A DNA stretch of 11,093 bases from Candidatus Paceibacter normanii SCGC AAA255-P19. GTDB lineage: Bacteria > Patescibacteriota > Minisyncoccia > Minisyncoccales > Paceibacteraceae. Each line of letters opens with the position of its first letter. The first letter of the stretch is position 1. The notes below the pieces were generated by a model. It ran no database searches. It was not told the origin of the DNA and was given only the letters and a program-made list of their open reading frames with translations. Shown piece after piece: positions 6,287 through 11,093 of this stretch. A program made the translations under genes and the position numbers. The stretch lies in contig ASKX01000013.1 in NCBI GenBank assembly GCA_000398025.1, positions 1 through 11,093 of the forward strand. The letters run 5' to 3'.

Positions 6287-7321
6287 TTAGTATATGTATC
6301 CTTTAATTGAAGGCGAACCCACTCTCAAAGTTCGGTAATTCATTCTGCCCAAGCCAATATAATTCATCTCAGAAAAAACAACCTTGTCTCCTCTCACTTC
6401 TTCCACATAACCTACGTGGCCGTAATATCTATTTCCGCTGAGAGAAATCACTGCTCCCACTTGAGGAATACAGTAACTTCCTTTGCAAACAGCATAACCT
6501 GACCTGATAGCATTATCTAGCCAATTTTTGGCATGGCTCCAAGCTGGAATGGCTCTTTTTTGAGCTACCCACCAGGTACATTGGCCCCAAGGAAAAGCGT
6601 GAGATTGACCATAAAAGTTATTGGTAGACAGCCGAGAGGAAACTGTTGGCGTTTGAACGATTGAAACTGAAGAAAGTTTACCATCAGGAACAATTAAAAC
6701 TTCATTGACCAGAATATCTCCATCGCCAGCCAGATCATTAAAGGAAATGATTTTTTCGGAATCGGTCTTGTATTTTTCAGCAACGCTGCCCACCGTATCT
6801 CCTTCTTTAACCAAATGCATTACCCCGGAGACCGGCAAAATAAGAAGCTTCTGGCCGGGCTGGATGATTAGTTTTTTTAAGTCGTTAGCCCAAAAAATAG
6901 TATCGAGAGAAACATTGAAACGGGAAGCAATAGCCCATAAACTGTCTCCCTCTTCCACAACATACTCAGTGATTTCCCTTCTCTCTTCAATGTTTCCTTC
7001 GCCCATCCACATTCCTAAAACCTGAGGGGTAATGGTTACTGGCGGAGAAACAGCTCTTAAACTAGAATTCTCAATAAAAAGAAAATCTGGTGATTCTGGT
7101 GAGAATTTTTTAGCCGGACCAACAAAAGGACCTTGGGAGAAATTTTCGCTTAACAAGGAAAAAAGCCCTTGAGAATTTAGGGCCGTGGAGGATAGGCCAG
7201 AACTCAATGAAATTACACCAAATAAAACAGCTGCCGTTATTCCTAGACAAAGTAAGGGGTCTCTTAAAGATCCCTTGATTTTTTTCAGATATTTTTCCTT
7301 TATCCTAAAATAGGGGGACAT
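6287..7321 (-). CDS. Secreted or membrane-anchored LysM-LysM-CHAP peptidoglycan hydrolase
   Basis: A 344-residue protein. A basic N-terminus is followed by one hydrophobic helix (about 23-46) that serves as anchor or signal. LysM repeat 1 (about 119-163, YVVEEGDSLWAIASRFNVS) and LysM repeat 2 (about 168-212, HLVKEGDTVGSVAEKYKTD) bind peptidoglycan glycan chains. The C-terminal CHAP domain (about 237-344) has the catalytic Cys in WGQCTWW (C248), the His in GHVGYV (H302) and a polar residue in FSEMN (E318/N320). CHAP enzymes cut the stem peptide or its cross-bridge. It is the only clearly minus-strand gene in the interior and has its own promoter and an AAGAAGG SD five bases before the ATG, unlike most genes here. 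It probably acts in cell-wall remodelling outside the membrane. Confidence 0.92.
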   Translation of the reverse strand: MSPYFRIKEKYLKKIKGSLRDPLLCLGITAAVLFGVISLSSGLSSTALNSQGLFSLLSENFSQGPFVGPAKKFSPESPDFLFIENSSLRAVSPPVTITPQVLGMWMGEGNIEERREITEYVVEEGDSLWAIASRFNVSLDTIFWANDLKKLIIQPGQKLLILPVSGVMHLVKEGDTVGSVAEKYKTDSEKIISFNDLAGDGDILVNEVLIVPDGKLSSVSIVQTPTVSSRLSTNNFYGQSHAFPWGQCTWWVAQKRAIPAWSHAKNWLDNAIRSGYAVCKGSYCIPQVGAVISLSGNRYYGHVGYVEEVRGDKVVFSEMNYIGLGRMNYRTLRVGSPSIKGYIY

Positions 7322-7335
7322 GAGTACCTTCTTTG

Positions 7336-7364
7336 ATTCTCTAAAACCGCCCGAAAAAAGTCAA
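7336..7364 (-). promoter_or_regulatory. Promoter for the LysM-CHAP gene
   Basis: On the minus strand, TTGACT (7364-7359) is followed by a 17-base spacer and GAGAAT (7341-7336). The start site would be near 7329, leaving a leader of about eight bases that holds AGAAGG before the ATG at 7321-7319. The -35 matches consensus at 5 of 6, the -10 at 4 of 6. Confidence 0.5.
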
Positions 7365-7392
7365 GCTCTTTTTCCACAGGGCTAAGGAAAAA

Positions 7393-7401
7393 TGTTAAGA
7401 T
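7393..7401 (+). promoter_or_regulatory. Extended -10 promoter giving a leaderless rsmA mRNA
   Basis: TG at 7393-7394, one base, then TAAGAT at 7396-7401 forms an extended -10 element. Seven bases later is 7408, the A of the rsmA ATG. The -35 region is poor (TTCCAC at 7372-7377), which extended -10 promoters tolerate. No SD precedes the ATG. Confidence 0.4.
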
Positions 7402-7407
7402 AATTTA

Positions 7408-8262
7408 ATGCGGAATCTAATCAAAAAGTACCAGATTCGTCCGTTAAAAAGGCTGGGGCAGAATTTTTTAATAGACAAAGGAGCGATTAAAAAAATTATC
7501 AGAGCAGCTAATTTAGGACCAAAAGATATAGTCTTGGAAATTGGACCAGGTCTGGGGGCTTTGACCCAAGAATTGGCCAAAAAAGCAAAAAGAGTAATCG
7601 CCGTAGAGAAAGACAGAAGAATGGTTGAAATCCTCAAGGAAACCTTGAAGGATTTTAAAAATATAGAAATTATCCAAGGAGACATATTAAAAATTTTCAA
7701 TTCTCAATTTTCAATTTTCAATTATAAAATAGTCGGTAATTTGCCGTTTTATTTAACGGCGCCGGTGATCAGGAAGTTCCTAGAAGATGAAAAGCCGCCG
7801 AAAGTGATGGTTTTGGTTGTTCAAAAAGAGGTGGGGCAAAGGATTGTGACTCAACCTCCGGATATGAACCTCTTGGCGGTTTCAGTTCAGTTTTATGCTA
7901 AACCAGAAATTGTATCTTATATCTCAAAAAAGTCTTTCTGGCCCCAACCCAAAGTAGATTCCGCCATAATAAAAATAGTTTCGCGTCAGTTACGTAAGCA
8001 TAGCGAAGCGTTAAGAAGAGAACGAAGTTCTCTTCGACTTCGCGTTCCAGTTTCGCGTCAGTTTCGCGAACGATTCTTTAGAATCGTCAGGGCGGGATTT
8101 TCTCAGCCGAGAAAGCAGCTGATTAATAATTTGTCAAAAGGATTAAAGATTGAGCGAGAAAGAGTAAAAAGTTGGCTTCTGAAAAACAATATTCAACCTA
8201 CCCAACGGGCAGAAACCTTAAACATTCAGGAGTGGATATCTCTGGTAAAAAGTTTGATATAA
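7408..8262 (+). CDS. rsmA: 16S rRNA (adenine1518-N6/adenine1519-N6) dimethyltransferase RsmA/KsgA, with an in-frame insert
   Basis: The enzyme dimethylates two adjacent adenines in the 3' terminal hairpin of 16S rRNA during late 30S assembly. Visible family motifs: LGQNFLIDK (16-24), SAM-binding VLEIGPGLGALT (42-53), acidic VEKDRRM (66-72), GDIL (91-94), motif IV NLPF (111-114; NLPY in most bacteria), PQPKVDSAIIKI (179-190) and FSQPRKQLINNL (231-242). Total length is 284, but residues about 192-215 are a 24-residue Arg-rich extra segment between the methyltransferase core and the C-terminal helical domain. It comes from a repeat flanked by 15-base direct repeats; without it the protein would be 260 residues, normal for the family. 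A seven-base tandem repeat codes for residues 97-105. The frame stays open, so the gene is probably functional. Confidence 0.95.
   Translation: MRNLIKKYQIRPLKRLGQNFLIDKGAIKKIIRAANLGPKDIVLEIGPGLGALTQELAKKAKRVIAVEKDRRMVEILKETLKDFKNIEIIQGDILKIFNSQFSIFNYKIVGNLPFYLTAPVIRKFLEDEKPPKVMVLVVQKEVGQRIVTQPPDMNLLAVSVQFYAKPEIVSYISKKSFWPQPKVDSAIIKIVSRQLRKHSEALRRERSSLRLRVPVSRQFRERFFRIVRAGFSQPRKQLINNLSKGLKIERERVKSWLLKNNIQPTQRAETLNIQEWISLVKSLI
7694..7721 (+). repeat. Four tandem 7-base units (TTTTCAA) inside rsmA
   Basis: TTTTCAA, TTCTCAA, TTTTCAA, TTTTCAA follow each other without gaps, the second with one T-to-C change. It codes for part of FNSQFSIFN, just upstream of motif IV (NLPF), in a surface segment that varies in the family. 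Because the unit is not a multiple of three, gain or loss of one unit would shift the frame. Confidence 0.75.
7977..8063 (-). repeat. 72-base insert with palindromic mini-repeat copy 3, bounded by 15-base direct repeats (inside rsmA)
   Basis: AGTTTCGCGTCAGTT occurs exactly at 7977-7991 and 8049-8063, 72 bases apart. Between them lies a 9-base-arm hairpin GAAGAGAAC / GAA / GTTCTCTTC (8015-8035). Read on the minus strand, 8020-8002 is CTCTTCTTAACGCTTCGCT, which matches pnp copy 2 (2625-2643) at 17 of 19 bases. The insert is thus the same repeat family in inverse orientation. Its length keeps the frame and adds 24 residues. Confidence 0.75.
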
Positions 8263-8282
8263 ATTTTCTAATAATATACAAT
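8254..8282 (+). promoter_or_regulatory. Promoter for the VirB6-like gene
   Basis: TTGATA (8254-8259), a 17-base spacer and TACAAT (8277-8282) match consensus well. The -35 overlaps the rsmA stop codon. The start would be near 8289, giving a 23-base leader with AGAGG only two bases before the ATG. A second hexamer, TAAAAT at 8299-8304, would instead place the start at about 8311-8312, a leaderless mRNA. Confidence 0.5.
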
Positions 8283-8311
8283 GAAATAATCTATATTGTA
8301 AAATAGAGGCA

Positions 8312-11093
8312 ATGAAAGGCAACATTAAAAATTTCTTCCTTAAATTTTCCAGGTTAAAGAAACCAGCAGTTTTGGCTGCTGTTTTCTTTTCCATATTTTT
8401 AGGATTAACTTTTCCTTTTTATTCAGCTCACGCTTTTGTTCAGTTAATTGGAATGTGGGTGGCTGCCTGCGTGATTTCTCTAGTCATGCAGTTGGTCTTA
8501 GCTGTTTCTACTCTGATTTTACTGATTGCTGGCCTGCTTTTGGGTTGGGTTTTAAGCCCTTATTTCATTGATATTCCTTATACCGCCATGATTCACCAGG
8601 GCATCCCTACTATTGTTGGGATTGGCTGGCCGATAGTCAGAGATTTTGCCAATATGTTCTTTATTATCATCCTGGTAGTAATTGGTTTAGCCACTGCTTT
8701 AAGGATTAGCGAATATCAAGCCAAAAAAGCCCTACCCAAGTTAGTTATTATTGCTCTCTTAATCAACTTTACTCCGGTCTTTTGCGGCTTGATTATTGAT
8801 GCCTCTAATATTTTTATGAACTTCTTCTTAGAAGAATTAACCGGGCTCCGGCTTATCCAGAATCAATTTTCGGCCCAGGGTTCTTTGATATTACAATCTT
8901 TAACTGGCTGCATAAATCCGCTTAATGCTCTTTCAGCTTTAGCTAAAACTTTGGTGATGATTATTTTCAATTTGGTGGCAGCTTTCATTTTCTTTATGTT
9001 CTCCCTCCTTTTTGTCATGCGCTACATTATGATTTGGATGCTGGTTATCCTCTCGCCTTTTGCTTTCTTCACTTTGCTTTTGGCTCCTAGCACCAGAAAA
9101 ACTTTATCCTTGGGTCTTTTGGATTGGGATGAGTGGTGGCATAATTTTATTCAGTGGTGCATCATCGGCATTACTGGAGCTTTCTTTCTTTATTTGGGAG
9201 AGCAAATAATGGTCATCTTTACCAAAGAAACTTTTACCTTGGCTCCAATTGCTGGTGGCGGTGGAGGGTGGCTGACTATGGACTTTGTTGAATTCTTTGG
9301 CGAGATTCTCCAATATTTAGTAGTTTTGGCTTTCTTAATTGTAGGCTTTTTCTCAGCTACTTCCACCTCAGCTATGGGCGCTGGTTTTATTACTGGCTGG
9401 TTTAAACAGAAAGGAACTGGCATAGCTAAAGGAGCTGGAAGAATAGCTGGGGGATTGGCTAAAGTGGGAGCTACTGCTGTAGGGTTAAGAGCTCTAGGCA
9501 AACCAGCAGAAGCTTTAGCCAGAAGAATGGAAGCGGTAAAAGCCCCTGGTCTTTTACGACCGGCTGCCGCTATGATTCGAATGGCTGGTTCTCAGCTAGA
9601 AAGAGCACCAGCCGCCCTAAAAGAACGAATGGGGGCTTGGATCGGTCAAGCTGAGGGATCTCTTGATGGCAAATCAGCTAAAGCTCAGGCAGCTGAGTTT
9701 GCTGAAGGCTGGACGAGAGCTCAATCGACCGGAATTGGCTGGGATAAAGCAATTGGCGCTTTAAGAGCGGCAATCAAAAATGGTAACCTTGGTGATGTCG
9801 GCGATTACCTGAAAGAAAAAGGAATAATCCAGGCGTCAGAGAAGGACATACTTAAAAAAATAGAAGAAAAAGAGGGAGAGGGCATAACAATAACAAGAGA
9901 AGGGGCTAAAAAAGAAATAGAGAATGAGCAAATGAAAGACATAGTCCAAAGGGCTGGCATTGAAGCTGCTAAATACGGTAAACAAAAAGAAATTCTCCAA
10001 ACGGGCTACTTTAAAGATAAAGATATAGAAAAATTGATAAAAGACGCTAAATTAACCCCGGCTGACTTAGAAGCTTATGGTTTAACGGTTTCTGCGGCAG
10101 ATAAAGCAAGGTTTGCCGAAACTAAAGTTGGAAGAGAAAATCCTATTTATACGAAGATAATGTCGAAACTAAGAAGGGATCAGGTGGGCAACGTTGCCAA
10201 GCCCATTGCCTTGAGAGATGAAGACTTCAAAGAAGTTTTACATAAATTCGGAAGCGGCGCCCAAATGGGCGGATTGATAGACATTCACGGGAGAGAAGCT
10301 CTTGACAGCATCCATGAAGAAATACTTGCCCATTTATTAGCTGATCCCGACTGGTACGAAAAAAATGCTTCTCAGCTAGATAGATTTCTAAAAAGCACTG
10401 GTGCCCAGTCATTAGGGATTGGGACAGACAGAGACTTAAGAGAAAGAGTAAGAAGAAGAGACAGAGATCTGGAAACAATAAGAAATGCTGACTCAATTAG
10501 ATATGAGGCAATTGAGAGACGGGCGGCGCAATTACAACCAGTCAGAATCGCAGAGGAAGAGGAATTGGAAGGACTGACTCTCGAAGAAGTGGAGGCGAGG
10601 AAAGAAGAGTTTGCCAAGCCGGAATTTTCCTCAGCCCTGGAAAGAAGAATAAGAGAATCGCAAGAAAAAAGTGAAGGAATTAATGCTGAATTAGAACCGC
10701 TCCAAACTCGACAAAGCGAGCTCCGGGCTAAAGGCCCTCAACTGACCGGTGAAGAAATGGGAGAATTAAGCAATCTTTCGGCCCGGATCACTACTTTGAC
10801 AGACGAAAAGGAAGGGTTACGAACAGCAATAAATAGCTTGCAAAGAAAAAGAGGAATCCTTAGAGAAGAACTAGGAAGATTAGAAGAGGAGAAAGACTTA
10901 ATCAAAAGAGCCGAAGAGGTTATTTTAGAGAAGCCGCGGGGCAGGGTTTCAGCAGAAGAAAAAGAATTAAGAAAGATTTACCAGGAAGTTAAGGAAAGCT
11001 TGACAGTGGCAGAGAAAGAAATAAAGGGAGTCATGACTGATATTGAAAAAACTAGAAGAAAGTTGGAAGGGGAAAGAAATGAAAGTAAACGGG
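8312..11093 (+). CDS. VirB6/TrbL-like polytopic membrane protein with long coiled-coil tail (3' end beyond the window)
   Basis: An open frame of 927 codons runs off the right edge. Residues 1-41 have a basic start and a hydrophobic segment ending in SAHA, possibly a signal peptide. Membrane helices follow at about 48-80 (one or two), 112-130, 143-165, 212-236, 238-258, 284-302 and 331-350. LSPFAFF (247-253) and the following Trp-rich loop (DWDEWWHNFIQW, 271-282) resemble VirB6/TrbL proteins of type IV secretion systems, which form the inner-membrane channel base. After a Gly/Ala-rich stretch (350-400) comes a soluble tail of at least 500 residues rich in Glu, Lys, Arg and Gln; from about 770 it is predicted coiled coil. 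CPR genomes often encode VirB6-like proteins with such extensions. The start is fixed by an upstream in-frame TGA at 8282-8284. The function of the tail is unknown. Confidence 0.75.
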   Translation, partial: MKGNIKNFFLKFSRLKKPAVLAAVFFSIFLGLTFPFYSAHAFVQLIGMWVAACVISLVMQLVLAVSTLILLIAGLLLGWVLSPYFIDIPYTAMIHQGIPTIVGIGWPIVRDFANMFFIIILVVIGLATALRISEYQAKKALPKLVIIALLINFTPVFCGLIIDASNIFMNFFLEELTGLRLIQNQFSAQGSLILQSLTGCINPLNALSALAKTLVMIIFNLVAAFIFFMFSLLFVMRYIMIWMLVILSPFAFFTLLLAPSTRKTLSLGLLDWDEWWHNFIQWCIIGITGAFFLYLGEQIMVIFTKETFTLAPIAGGGGGWLTMDFVEFFGEILQYLVVLAFLIVGFFSATSTSAMGAGFITGWFKQKGTGIAKGAGRIAGGLAKVGATAVGLRALGKPAEALARRMEAVKAPGLLRPAAAMIRMAGSQLERAPAALKERMGAWIGQAEGSLDGKSAKAQAAEFAEGWTRAQSTGIGWDKAIGALRAAIKNGNLGDVGDYLKEKGIIQASEKDILKKIEEKEGEGITITREGAKKEIENEQMKDIVQRAGIEAAKYGKQKEILQTGYFKDKDIEKLIKDAKLTPADLEAYGLTVSAADKARFAETKVGRENPIYTKIMSKLRRDQVGNVAKPIALRDEDFKEVLHKFGSGAQMGGLIDIHGREALDSIHEEILAHLLADPDWYEKNASQLDRFLKSTGAQSLGIGTDRDLRERVRRRDRDLETIRNADSIRYEAIERRAAQLQPVRIAEEEELEGLTLEEVEARKEEFAKPEFSSALERRIRESQEKSEGINAELEPLQTRQSELRAKGPQLTGEEMGELSNLSARITTLTDEKEGLRTAINSLQRKRGILREELGRLEEEKDLIKRAEEVILEKPRGRVSAEEKELRKIYQEVKESLTVAEKEIKGVMTDIEKTRRKLEGERNESKR

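Noticed and set aside
6705..7025. Plus-strand open frame inside the LysM-CHAP gene
   Set aside because: It overlaps both LysM repeats, whose motifs are intact on the minus strand, and its translation has no recognisable domain.
7694..7721. CRISPR-like repeat
   Set aside because: Seven-base tandem units without spacers, inside a coding frame; no cas genes in the window.
8071..8086. Hairpin CGATTC / TTTA / GAATCG in rsmA as a fourth copy of the mini-repeat family
   Set aside because: The loop is the complement of TAAA, but the conserved CTTCGCT tail is absent and the bases encode RFFRIV, expected RsmA residues. Chance or codon bias explains it.
9104..9501. Minus-strand open frames opposite the VirB6-like gene
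   Set aside because: They lie entirely opposite a long coherent membrane-protein frame, are low complexity (Pro/Ala/Lys-rich) and have no promoter or family motif.
10227..10617. Minus-strand open frames opposite the coiled-coil tail
   Set aside because: Ser/Leu-rich translations are the usual shadow of Glu/Lys/Arg-rich coding sequence on the other strand.

Overview
The window reads as a compact bacterial genome of the Candidate Phyla Radiation (Patescibacteria), most likely a Parcubacteria-type lineage. This placement is inferred from gene content: short zinc-finger TraR/DksA protein, VirB2-like and VirB6-like membrane proteins, a single-span envelope protein with a domain I associate with Parcubacteria, very tight gene packing and few Shine-Dalgarno (SD) sequences. 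TGA, TAG and TAA all appear to serve as stops, so code 25 (UGA = Gly, as in Gracilibacteria/SR1) is unlikely. No gap between genes exceeds about 90 bases.

Layout. Bases 1-27 hold the probable first nine codons of a minus-strand gene that leaves the window. From about 84 to 6257 there is one apparent plus-strand transcription unit: tRNA-Arg(UCG), a VirB2/TrbC-like pilin-family gene, tRNA-Lys(CUU), rpsO, a NYN-domain nuclease gene, pnp, a membrane-anchored glycoside hydrolase family 3 (GH3) gene and a TraR/DksA-type gene. Internal gaps are only 4 to 17 bases, and the unit ends at a bidirectional terminator. Convergent to it, on the minus strand, is a LysM-LysM-CHAP peptidoglycan hydrolase gene. 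Divergent from that is rsmA (16S rRNA dimethyltransferase). From 8312 to the right edge runs an open reading frame of at least 927 codons for a VirB6/TrbL-like polytopic protein with a long helical tail.

Functional themes. (1) RNA metabolism: S15, PNPase, a PIN-like NYN nuclease, RsmA and two tRNAs. (2) Envelope: GH3 and CHAP/LysM enzymes for wall turnover, and pilin-like plus VirB6-like parts of a type IV secretion or pilus-like machine.

The most unusual signals are three. First, a family of in-frame palindromic mini-repeats sits inside pnp (two copies) and rsmA (one inverted copy); the rsmA copy lies in a 72-base segment bounded by exact 15-base direct repeats. Second, protein genes directly abut tRNA 3' ends (tRNA punctuation). 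Third, -10-like hexamers are placed so that transcription would start at or next to the ATG, implying leaderless mRNAs. The GH3 domain also appears to lack its catalytic histidine.
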